DNA of 60,000 bases from Glandiceps talaboti (Eukaryota > Hemichordata > Enteropneusta > Spengelidae), in NCBI RefSeq assembly GCF_964340395.1, contig NC_135550.1:13732408-13792407 (forward strand), given 5' to 3'. A model generated the notes under the pieces. That model did no database searches, was not told the DNA's origin, and saw only the letters and a program-made list of their open reading frames with translations. Each line of letters starts with the position of its first letter. The stretch's first letter is position 1. The position numbers and the translations under genes are program-made. Shown here one piece after another: positions 1 through 11,388 of this stretch.

Positions 1-222
1 TAACAAGATTGTGATATGTTGCTACAATTTGTTTATTAACAAATAAACCATTTAAATGTACTGCAACTAGATACAGACATGTTGGTGCTAATGTTTTGAT
101 GTCTGCCTGCCGATGGCACTTTAGTTAATTTCATTATAGATAAAGTGTTTCAAGAAACTGTAGTCATGTAATCTTGCTATCTTAAATTGTAGCATTATCG
201 CATGTGCAGTATATTGATTTCT

Positions 223-660
223 GAGTGGCTGTATCAAACAAGAACCTGTATTCATATATATCAAACAGTTGGTGAACAGTAACTTGAAATGGGCTGTATC
301 AAAACAGCCAGTGAACGGTAACTTGAAATGGGCTGTATCAAACAGAGGCAGTGAACTGTAACTTGAAATGGGCTGTATCAAACAGAGGCAGTGAACGGCA
401 ACTTGAAATGGGCTGTATGAATCAGAGGTGGGGACGGTAACTTGAAATGGCTGTATCAAACACAGTTGGTGAACAGTAACTTGAAATGGGCTGTATCAAA
501 CAGCCAGTGAACAGTGACTTGAAATGGGCTGTATCAAACACAGCTGGTGAACAGAAACTTGAAATGGGCTGTATCAAACAGAGTTGGTGAACAGTAACTT
601 GAAATGGGCTGTATCAAACAGAGTTGGTGAACAGTAACTTGAAATGGGCTGTATCAAATA
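223..660. repeat. Minisatellite, about 11 copies of a 39-40 bp unit
   Basis: A unit containing ACTTGAAATGGGCTGTATCA followed by a variable ACAG..GGTGAACAGTA stretch recurs about every 39-40 bases. The copies differ by small substitutions and by one or two bases in length. Because 39 is a multiple of three, the minus strand stays open for long stretches and gives a spurious repetitive peptide. Confidence 0.95.
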
Positions 661-1781
661 TCTACTAAATTAATTCATGGCACTATCAAAACTCAAACAC
701 TTCATCATTTCTGTTCAAGCTAAACTTCCTTGTTATATCATTTCATCTTTCTAGATATTATATATTCATATTCATATTTATTTCATATTTCATACAGCTA
801 TTTGCTTTCATGTAACACAAGTATTTCAAATACAATTTATTACAATTATTGATAAATGCCATGATAATACAGTCAGGACAATTCTATCAGGAAACTTTCA
901 ATCTTAATTATAATCATGAAATATTTGTTTTGATTGATCTTCTATCCCCAGCTGTATATATATCAGAGCAAAAAACAAGTCAAAAGAGTGAGAAAGTTTG
1001 ATGGATTCATTTGATCAACTGTAAGTGTGCCCCCGAGGATAAAAGACATTAGCAGTGTCAATAAATATAACTCATACACTAAAATATTGTTATATTTAGT
1101 AGCGTTAACAGTTTTTTATATACATTTTGAAATTCGCATCTTCTGTGTTTGTCTCTGTGCATGAAGTGTAAATGTTTTATTATTAAAAATGTAATTTAAT
1201 AGACAAGCCAAACCATCACTTTGTTCGGTATATATTGCTCCCAAATATTTTATATTTAAATCTAACCTGTGCAGTATGAATCAACAGTTTCTCGTACGTT
1301 TTGAAATTCACATCGTCCATCTTTGATTTCATGCACCAAATGGAAACGTTTTTAAACAAAATACGATGACAAGTGAACCATTATTGTGTGTTCAATTAGA
1401 TCTCCTTGGCTGCGTAGTCAGTCAGCAGTTTTGCTATGATGTAAATATTCCATGATAGTGACATCTCTCAAGTCAGTACAGTACAGGAAGTATTGGCACC
1501 AGGCAGTAATAACCACGGAATATTGACAGAGAGTCTTAAACAAGCATACAGGCCATCTGTGATATTTACTTGGCACACATTATCACTTTTTATAAAATTT
1601 GATATGAATGATATCGCCATGACAAAAGTTTACACAATGTGAGCCACCACACATTTTGTCTCGCATCACGTTCGTGAAAGAGCATACAAACACAACAACC
1701 TACATCTTACAGTGATCAATTTTACTAAGTCGTATCTCACAATATATTAAGACATGGAAGAAAAGAATTACTCTCTAGCTC

Positions 1782-1962
1782 AGACTATTTTTTAGGAAAA
1801 CACTTTCCCCTTATTTTTTCCCTAGTTTGAAATTTCATCTATTTTCTAAAAGAAATTATTCAGTTTTAATGATTCATATTTCATACCGAAATCTAAATAT
1901 TAAGAACAAGGACAAAAGAACTATTTTCCACTTCAGACTATTTTTAGGAAAACACTTTCACC
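1782..1962. repeat. 27 bp direct repeat, period about 154 bp
   Basis: CAGACTATTTTTAGGAAAAC and the following bases occur at 1782-1808 (with one extra T) and 1936-1962. Both copies are followed by a T-rich run. The copies look like the ends of an old tandem duplication. Confidence 0.7.
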
Positions 1963-2295
1963 TTTTTTTTTTTAAATTGATCTACGGCATTTCTCTAAAG
2001 AATGCAAATAAACGTTTATGGAATCCTCTTTGCTTTGAATTGAATTTCAAATATTTTTGCATTTCTTTTGAGAAAGCCGCTACAAAATTAGGTTACATGA
2101 CTAAAATTTCATTCACTCCTTAAAGATTGAGTAACTCTAGACTATTGGGTTACCGGTTAATCATTAGATGAAATCTAACAGTTAAAGGACTTGATTGTGA
2201 AGAATTCACACACCTGAAGGTTTTGGCTAACAATCTTGCTGTAGCATACATGACACGTTGAATTATTAACAGACCATTTAGACTAAAGAACCTAC

Positions 2296-2535
2296 CCATT
2301 TTGTCAGTATCTATCAAGACGTTGTAGCCGGCGTCTTGTAACTTGTCTTTCAATTTAACCACTCTGTGTTGTACATCAGATTGATAGCTGAGGATCAGAT
2401 GAGATGTACTGCTTTGAGTGGCTGACTTGATGTGTTCGGTTTTGAATTGTTCTAGTTGTTGCAGTTCCCAAAGTGCCCCTGAACAAGCTGTCTTTATGTC
2501 GTTATTTCTCGTATTCTGTTGCAGTAACTGCAGAG
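2296..2535 (-). CDS. ARM-TIR exon: last ARM helices and N-terminal TIR half
   Basis: The acceptor is TTTCAG ending at 2536. Joining the preceding G to CT gives Ala372 and a continuous helix (LVEALQLLQQ). The exon is 240 bp, phase 1 in and phase 1 out, with donor G|GTAGGT at 2295. TIR similarity begins at residue 417. The upstream ACSGALWELQQ stretch looks like a final ARM helix. Confidence 0.82.
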
Positions 2536-4011
2536 CTGAAATATCGTAAACATTACTCAATTTGTAACTCATAAAATTTGAATTTTTAAAAAAAAATTTC
2601 AAGGGAAACTTATTCTGAAAATAAAATTTGAATTTTTGAAGCTGTAAAGGTAAAATTACTTGAAGAAAATTAGGTTTCTATAATATATCATTTTACTGAT
2701 TGTTTTAACAAAAAAAATTACCTTTTTATTTTAAAACTGTGATAAATTTAAATGGTAGCTGCATGATGCAATGTAGTGAAATATTTTCTTTTTTGGATAT
2801 TAAAATCTGAATTCTAATGAAGAGTGAAATATTTAAAATTCAACGATCCTCTTTTTGCTATATAGTGAATATTTTGGTAGTTCATAAATATACATACCTT
2901 CTACGAGTCCATTTTCCACCTTGATTTTTTCTCTGTTTTCAGCAACAAATGCCAGGGTCCAGATTCCTTGGGCAGCTAACATTTGTTCTTCCTCAGTACA
3001 GTAGTACTGTAGTAGCGTCACATAGAACTGTAGTGCTTCATTCTCAACAATGCTAACCTTGTTATTATCACTAATAACAGCAAACTGGTTCAGTCCATTT
3101 ATTAGTTCAGATGCCGAGAAACGATAATTTTTAGACACGTGGCTTGGGCTTTTAAGTGCACTTTGCAGTAAACCGACTATAAATTTGATATTTCCTACAC
3201 TAGCATTTAATTGTTCATTTTCACGTTCATCCAGGATGTACGCTAAACAAAGCAATGCTTTACACTTCACTATCAGGTACGTAGAACTTTGGTACCTCAT
3301 CAACAGTTCAACTGCATTTGCTTTACGATATAAATTACGATTTTGCGGACATAAACGAACACAGTTATGAAGTATCCCTAATGTTCCTTTGATTAAGTAC
3401 CTGTTCTCATTGTTTTCAAGCTGTGCAATATCAAGTTTAGGATGGGACAAATCCGTAAGTAACAAACCTAAAGCACCACTTTCACCCATCGCTTTTCCCA
3501 GACGGCCAGATTTATCAGAGTAGTTCCATGCGATAACTTTCAATTTCTTCAGACTTTCAATTGCTTGTGACTGTTCTTTGGCAAATAAATCGTACTTGTG
3601 AAGAGAGTTCCAAACTTTGACAAAGAGACTGCCAAATCCTAAATCTGCCAGTTCGTCTCCGAGAACATGTCTTCGTTTCTGGTCATAAATGTCGTAGAGA
3701 CTGGTGGAGATACGTCGTAGCGCCATTGCTGCCACTTCATTGTTGTATTCTTCCAACGAATTCAATATCTTCATCTCCATCTTAAATTTGTCCTTGATTC
3801 TTTCAAAGACGACAGCGAACTCCTCCTCTGTCATAGATATCTTAGCCTTCTGGTTTGATTCACTATTCATTTCTTCAAGTTTGCTAGGATCGTCATCACT
3901 GCATCCATCTCCTACACCTTTGCCATTGTTCGTTTGTTTGTGATCACCATTCTCCTCCTGAGCTGCATCACCTCCGTGGTCAGATTGTTCCCTGTTGCTG
4001 CCACAACCCAT
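2296..4011 (-). CDS. ARM-TIR protein gene, 5' part (two coding exons; 3' end not in view)
   Basis: The visible product is 451 residues from two exons, 4011-2898 and 2535-2296, joined in phase 1. Residues 1-6 (MGCGSN) are a classic N-myristoylation signal with Cys3 available for palmitoylation, so membrane tethering is expected. Residues 7-60 are a hydrophilic, acidic, probably disordered linker. Residues about 60-400 are helical and ARM-like, for example KGTLGILHNCVRL and VKCKALLCLAYILDE. Residues 417-451 open a TIR domain: strand A is HLILSYQS, then the helix VVKLKDKLQDAGYNV, then LIDTDKM. The second exon ends in phase 1 at a GTAGGT donor, inside the TIR domain. The remaining TIR, including the region that holds the catalytic glutamate in SARM1-type NADases, is not recognisable in positions 1-2295. 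The order ARM then TIR, without tandem SAM domains, differs from SARM1. Similar ARM-TIR proteins are, to my knowledge, expanded in amphioxus, hemichordates and molluscs. Function is inferred: stress or innate immune signalling. Confidence 0.82.
2898..4011 (-). CDS. ARM-TIR exon: start codon, acylation signal, acidic linker, ARM repeats
   Basis: This exon holds 371 codons plus one base and is open from the ATG at 4011. The start is supported by the immediate MGCGS acylation motif. The donor reads G|GTATGT at 2897-2896. The open frame runs 20 codons further into the intron, and those residues are not part of the protein. Confidence 0.85.
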
Positions 4012-4100
4012 GATTTTAGCAACTGCTCTCTCTCTCTCTTTCTCTGTTTGCGTGTGCCCTTTTTCTATCTCTACTCCAACAACAGGCTGTTGTTTGAGCT
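4012..4100 (-). other. 5' UTR part of the ARM-TIR first coding exon
   Basis: Reading on the minus strand, TTGATTTACAG ends at 4101 and is a good splice acceptor 89 bases before the ATG. At least one upstream non-coding exon is therefore expected. I could not place it; the somewhat less AT-rich stretch at about 5600-6150 is one possible promoter area. Confidence 0.5.
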
Positions 4101-7100
4101 CTGTAAATCAATAACATAACGCGTGTATTATTGATACAAGGTAAGTGGCAGCCAGTACTTTACCAATGTTGATCACGTCAAACCTAAAATCTTAGATTTG
4201 TCCTTCCTTGCTACAATCTCATTGGTACTCGCTATTAATTATATAAATATTATCATTTCTACATACATTCTAATTATCACACGCTTAATCAATTAAGCAA
4301 ATCTTCCTTGAAAATTATGAATACAAATATGGAAAGCAAAACAGGAGAAGGAAGAGAAGAAACTCTTTTCACACGAACACTTTGCATAATAGTTTGAATG
4401 AAAGGAGGTGGTTTTCATTAGAGCTGGAAAAAATGTATCTCTAAATTTCAGTTTAATAAAATTAAAAGTGATATTTTATATTCATCATGCTTACATTATT
4501 TTTTGCAAATATTTAAAAAACAAACAAATCCATTTGTTTACCTAAGCATACTAGTGCATGATATTTATTAGATTAAATCTCAATCATACTTTACTTAGCA
4601 GCATTCTAAAATACTAAAGTTCATGTCTGGCACTTTCCCGCCAAAACTACTGAACAAAAATTCTTGTTAAGAATGCAATTTTTTGTCATGTTACTATTAT
4701 TTTTGGTTGGTATCATAAAAAATCATTATTGTTCATGACCTGATTTACAGAAAGATGATTGAAATGTGAAAATAGAGGTGAATTTTTTTAAACATCTGTG
4801 AAAATGAAGATCGCCACAAAATGATTTAACTGTTACTAACCATTTACAGTTCAGTTGAAAGTAATCTTCAGAGTCAAATCATGAATTTTGCAGGGCAGAC
4901 TAAGACTAGTTATTAAAAAAAAAACTATTACCGATGCATAAAGAAAATCACAAATATACAATAAAGTTTAATTGAAGATGTTATTACTAAAAAAGCTTTT
5001 ATACACATGAACATTAAAAATTATCATGCAGAAATTCATTTATTTTTTTATTGCACACCAAATTTACAATCACTGTTTTAGTGTATCCATGGAAACAATT
5101 TCAAACATGAAAGTCTGTAAAGCTATGAAAATTACTCAAGATTGACTGTTTTGATAGTTACTAAAATATACATTTTTTCTAACAGAGTGAACTTATGCAT
5201 GTAATTCATTCTTATGAAATTATCTCCGCATCTTTGCTCAAATTTAATGATTTTTATAACTTCCAGTGTATAAATTATAATGCTTATCCCTTTCGGTTTG
5301 GACATGCCATCGATCGCTGTACAAGGAAACTTAATTTGTACGTTCGGTTGTTTGGTTTTTTTTTTAAAGGTGCCTTATTGATCGACACGTAAGATATGAA
5401 AACATATCTATATCCATAATTGAATGAACACGCTAGAGTCTTTTAATTGTGTGATAGGGAGGGATGACAGTAAATGCAAGTTGGGCGACGGAACTTCAAT
5501 CATTACACTTGGAAAAAACAAACACAGCAAATACTTACCTTTATTATCGCAGAACACAGTCTACAGAATCGATTGTACAGCCAATGAATATTTTTTCCTG
5601 AACAGATATTAGGCCTGCTCCAGCTCCGGTATCCGAAAACAAAATGACCAAATTGGTATGTGTGAGTGCGGCGACATTGCGTCTATATCGCCAGAGAACT
5701 TAACGTGGACGCGGTTGTGAAGATAGAGTACGCCTTTCTACATCGCGGCTCAGGTCCAACAAGTAGATGACTTGTAATCTTCATCAAGACAATTAATGTT
5801 TACAGACCTACTCTGATGTTACAATTCCGTCCTACTTGCGACTTCAAGGTGTAACGAGAAAGCAATTAATATGTTCTGTTCTTGTCTACGTCTGAATATT
5901 TCCTTTCAGTTCCACGGGAGTACCAAGACTGATCCTTGCGATGTTTCCTTCGAAAGAATGAATGAACGATACATATGTTGTACTAGTGCCGATGAACAAT
6001 AACGATGTAACGTTGGTGATGAAGAGTATAGCATAGCACACGGCTAGTTTGCACTATAGTGTCTTGAAACTTGCGCTCCTACAGTCGTGATTAGAGTAGA
6101 GAGGACAAACCGAACAAACAGACGTGGCGGGAAATGCGCACGTGGCTATATTCACATATTTACCTCCAAAAATGAATGATGAAAAATATAAGAGGAAATA
6201 ACATCAGCGTGTAGCTTAAATGCAGTACACTCGGAAATGCAGCATAAGTGCGTGAATTGCTAACCATAGCATGATAAAACTGATACGTACGAGTCTTAGG
6301 TTTGTTCATTGGGGAACCGCACGGAGATTTACACTTTATAGAGCCTACATGATTATAATTCATAGGAGTCCCTCCCACCTAGCTCATTTGTAATACTTGT
6401 ACTATCTTTTTTAATGCGATAGAGTGGTGTTCTTCTTTTGTATACCATAATACTCTCTGACTGTGTGAGTTGAGTGTAACCATAATACTAGTATCAAATA
6501 TAGTTTGGATGGTGTATATTTTTAAAAAGACCGTATCCCTTTTATTTTCCCCCTCATTTAAATTTGCATTCTCTCTACTAAACCATCGATCGTTGACTCT
6601 TTACACATAGTTTCTAAGTTTCGGTATTTCCTTCTCCACACAATCATACATATCGTTGATTTTTTTCTAACAATTTCAGAACTTAGAGTTACAATAATGT
6701 CAGTTTTTCGTCATTTTTTTTCTCAAATACCGCTTTGTGGACACATCATTTATGAGAACCAGACAAACAGGAAGACTATTATTATAAGTGTTGAATACAA
6801 AGCTAGAGTACTTGCAGCATGTGCACTTCAGTATAATAGCTTTATAAAAACAGAATTCTATTTTGCTAAACGGTTTTGAACGGTTGATTAATTATTTTTC
6901 ATCAGGTTCTGACATTACGTTACGTTACTTTACATAGTATGTTTATTATTACTATTATTTCTTTATTTCAGGCCATCAAGATGTCCCATAGAAATATTTT
7001 TAAAAACATACAAATACAAAAAACAAAAAAGAAGACTGAATGATATTAAACAAGCAACCATCTTACTGTACATAACACACCTGTAATTTCCTCCAAAAGT

Positions 7101-7150
7101 TTGAAAGAAAGTATGCATCCGGGTCAATGCATGTTATATTGATGTCAATG

Positions 7151-7241
7151 TATGTTATGTTATGTTGTGTTGTGTTGTGTTGTGTTGTGTTGTGTTGTGT
7201 TGTGTTGTGTTGTGTTGTGTTGTGTTGTGTTGTGTTGTGTT
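7151..7241. repeat. Pentanucleotide microsatellite (TTGTG)n
   Basis: About 17 copies of TGTGT/TTGTG, nearly perfect, with slightly degenerate TATGT units at the left edge. Confidence 0.97.
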
Positions 7242-7947
7242 CGAAATGTAGTATGTAATGTTGCTGTACGTGTTATACTATGTTACATGTATATTTATAC
7301 TATAATATATGCTCTGGTAATCGCGATAACTCCCATTGATTTGACATGATATGTTGACAGAGCAATCAGGACCATTGTTCTATTTTCCGCTATTATATAA
7401 AACGTTATGGGTTGTCTGGATCTATCATACTATGGTTGGACAGTTATTTTTGAATAGCTCATTTAAAAAAATCAACCTTCCTTGTATTTAGTTTTTCCTG
7501 AAAGTGCCGGTATTATGGTCTAGTAATGATTGTATTAGGTGTGGTGTATAACTACCGTCCAAACAATTCATGCACGATTCCCATATCAAATGTGTAGAGA
7601 ATGACCAGTAAAGTAAGTTATACACTCACTCACCCATACCCGGCATACTCTCTATTCAGGTATGTATTTAATTGATGGTTACCAATGTACATACGTGAAT
7701 GGATTCCCTGATAGCATTAAGTCGTTATTTGTATTCATTTGCCTATACCATGAACGGCTACCTGGGTTGTTAAGGGTGACTAAAGCCATCATGATGAAAC
7801 ACACGCAGCGATGTAGATGTGGAACTTTTTTTATATGTTGTAGACAAATTATCATACTCGTATAATAACCGATTGCATTCTTTTATTTCCTGATATCTAT
7901 ATTTTCAAACCCTTTATAATTAATAGGCGAATTATAGCACATGTGCA

Positions 7948-7948
<1 letters not shown>

Positions 7949-7997
<49 letters not shown>

Positions 7998-8005
7998 CAC
8001 ACACA

Positions 8006-8041
<36 letters not shown>

Positions 8042-8060
8042 CATACATGCATGCATGCAT

Positions 8061-8135
<75 letters not shown>

Positions 8136-8195
8136 TACATACATACATACATACATACATACATACATACATACATACATACATACATACATACA
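7949..8195. repeat. Mosaic microsatellite: (AC)n, (ATAC)n, (ACGC)n, (AC)n, (ATAC)n
   Basis: Pure alternating purine-pyrimidine DNA made of discrete blocks. All six frames stay open through it and give only His-Thr-Ile or Cys-Val-Tyr repeats. Confidence 0.98.
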
Positions 8196-8843
8196 ACTTA
8201 TTGTGCGACACACTTTATGATTGTTCAGTGTGATTTGAAATTCGTTTTCAGAATGATAAATACACAGCTGCCTTCACGAGGCGGGCTTCGTGAATCTTCC
8301 CCGAGGAGATACAGGAACTGTAGAGAGACTGCCGCCAGGTCATGTCGTGTCTTCAAGCAAGCACGTTTTTTTTTACATGTAATCATTTCGCTTATGATAC
8401 ACGATACACTGCCAGCGACTTCTTAAAGTTAGGAGTTAATAATGGTGATTATATAAATAGTGTCAAACTCACATGGTCCAGTTACTACATCTAGAAAAAA
8501 AAATCCCATGAATTTGGTTGGTTGATGTCTGGTCACAACTTACATGTACTGTTTGATTAGGATAGCTTTTTACAGCTACTTTGCCACACTCGTTAAATCC
8601 AGACACAACAACTATAATAAGTTGAATTTTACATCGTGGTCGACTCTTCATGTTGCTTGATAGATTTGTTTACCAGGAGACCTACTCTGTTTTACATGTA
8701 CGAGAATGATCGTATGTTAGATAGGACTTGCCGAGATTGACCTCGTCTCGTCAAGTCTGTAAACTGACTACTTTATCAGTAAAAACACTCATCATAGACC
8801 CTACACGAAACAATTTAGTTCGTAGAATGAGTACCACGACGGC

Positions 8844-9129
8844 GGCAATATCTTCGAGGTTTCGGCTTTGATACTAAGATAGACACAAACTGAAACTATT
8901 AATGTTGTTCGACGGGGTAGATTGCACATGTGGGTGATAGCTGTGCCTCTGTTATGCTGACATAAAAGTAGTGTAAAGATTGGAAGTCCCCAAAATGTAC
9001 ACTGCAAGATTATAGAAGTCATTAGATACGGCAGTATAGTTACATTTTGTAAAACAACTCCCATTCAATAGCTCATATTAACATGTCGTTGTTTGTGGCT
9101 ATCTTTAATTAGCCGAAACCTCGATTGCC
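8844..9129. mobile_element. Non-autonomous DNA element (MITE-like), copy A
   Basis: The ends are inverted repeats of about 40 bp. The left end reads GGCAAT..TCGAGGTTTCGGC followed by ACTAAGATAGACACAAAC. The right end, read in reverse complement, gives GGCAATCGAGGTTTCGGCT then AAAGATAGCCACAAAC. The interior matches copy B at 13932-14222 in opposite orientation, for example TTGGAAGTCCCCAAAA, ATAGAAGTCAT and AACATGTCGT. There is no coding capacity. Confidence 0.85.
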
Positions 9130-9340
9130 ACTGTTGTATGTGTGCTGGTAAACATCTAATGACAACTCGGATAGCCAACCACGGTTTCTGTACGAAATCA
9201 ATGCGCAATTTTTAGATACACGGTACTAAAGAGGAATCGAGGTGAAACTTGTTTTTTCACCGAATTTTTAGATGAATTATCACGTACTAGAAAAATTGAC
9301 CCCTTTTTTGTTTCAACGTTATGGCTAGGTTGTCGTGTTT

Positions 9341-9479
<139 letters not shown>

Positions 9480-9650
9480 GTAATACGTACAAGTTGTCGA
9501 GTATACTTTGATCACATCAAAAACGTTCACGTCAAGACCGTAAAAGTAGTATTTTGTTTATATCAAAGAAGAATTGAAAGCGTAATGAGGCTTCTATCAT
9601 ATCCGGGTCTTCTATGAACAGTCGATATATGAAATGTTTCTCTATATCCA

Positions 9651-9664
9651 TCACCAGAGGGCGC
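9651..9664 (+). promoter_or_regulatory. CTCF-like motif
   Basis: TCACCAGAGGGCGC matches the bilaterian CTCF core CCASYAGRGGGCGC at 13 of 14 positions. This is a sequence match only; occupancy is unknown. Confidence 0.3.
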
Positions 9665-11192
9665 TATAACACTTGTTGATACTAGTATATTCTTCGATAT
9701 TATTTATTTGATGAACACGCACGCACGCACGCAAGCACGCAAGCAACCATGAAAGATAAGACATTGACCCTAATCGTTTTACAAGGGAATGCTACGCCAG
9801 GAAAAAAGTATTTTCATAAACTTTGGGTTCTGGAGAGTCATTTCGAATTTCAAGATTTCCCATCACAAAAATTTCGCGCGATTGCCAAGATACACTAAAG
9901 TGAATTCTTTTTTCACTTCGGTGTTCTGTCATTGGTAAATTATTGCCTCGTGGGACTTAGGAGACATGCACATGTATTAAGCGAACACTAAATACTATAT
10001 ATCTGAAGGTAATAAGCAGTTAGGAGTCACGGATTTCACTGTTTATGATGTGAGACATACTAGTATTGTATTTCTGCTATTAAAGTCCCATATTAAGCAA
10101 GTGTGGATCGACCATTGCTAGAAATCGGTGTTTCTTGGCAATCAAACGAAATTCATGTGATGTGAATTAATGAAATGCCTTTCCAGAACCAAATTCCAAA
10201 CGTTTATGAAAATACCTGTATTTCCTGGAGTGGCATATTATTATGTACACAAGAAAAATATAGTGCTACGGCACCAAAGGACAGGGTAACCCCAACCTCA
10301 AAAATATACAAAATCACAATTCTATTGATAATGTTAGAAGAAAAAACGACAACTTCTGAACTTTTGAATGAATCAACGAACTCTGTGGCCGGCCGGCCGG
10401 CACTATTCATCGATTTGTAATCGTCTTGCGAGTAAAGTTTAGAACACCGGTGAATGCTCAGTGGAAGAGTAATACTTCTATCGTTCTCTATAGAAATTTG
10501 AATACGCAATCTGATTGCAGAAAACGTCGGGAAGATGTGTTCTTATATTGACTCACGTGTGAACTGACGATATTGTGCGAGACTTTCGGAAATTCGAACA
10601 TACTAGTAGTTGCCACGCACAACGAAAGTTGTCAATGTAAATAGAACGTGGAAATGGTGACTGTTTATGCCGTGGTAGAAAACTTGTATACTGTGTATAT
10701 CCACTTATATTACATTGAAAATGATTTTCTCAAGACAAGCTTCTTTGTCAATGTTAACATCATGTACTCGAGGTAAGACAGAAACTCGATCTTTTCTAGT
10801 CAAATAAAATATTCAAAGCTACATTTTTTTCGAAACTTAATTCACTTATTTTGTTCTCCAAAGTTGAGTAGTATCGTTTGTATGTGTTCACTTTGGTGCA
10901 GATGATTAGAAATGTCATTAAAAATAACACTCTATACGTAGTTCTGGTTGAAAAAGAGAATTACATGTATTATGTTTATTTGCCCATGGATGTTGTTTAT
11001 TAAATTTAATAATTATTAATGAAGAAACATGTAGAATATTTATACACTTGTAATTATGTAACATAATTTCTTTTGTAGATATTCTGATTCGTGAGAGGTT
11101 ACTAACGTTTCCATAATGTTCTCGTGAATATAATTTCTGACTACTTTAGTGATCATCACTTGAATGACATGGTCTGATGTTCGACCAATGAA

Positions 11193-11388
<196 letters not shown>

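Larger units (their letters stand above)
1..2295 (-). other. ARM-TIR intron or 3' region, no exon recognised
   Basis: I read this stretch for the second half of a TIR domain (the Cys/Ser/Tyr-rich strand and Glu-containing helix) and found nothing convincing. It is AT-rich and holds a tandem repeat at 223-660 and a 27 bp direct repeat at 1782-1808 and 1936-1962. The missing TIR exon is probably left of position 1. Confidence 0.5.

Noticed and set aside
7897-8426. Several long open frames of His-Thr or Cys-Val repeats, with similar ones at 18285-18772 and 21993-22567
   Set aside because: They are translations of microsatellites, open in many frames at once.
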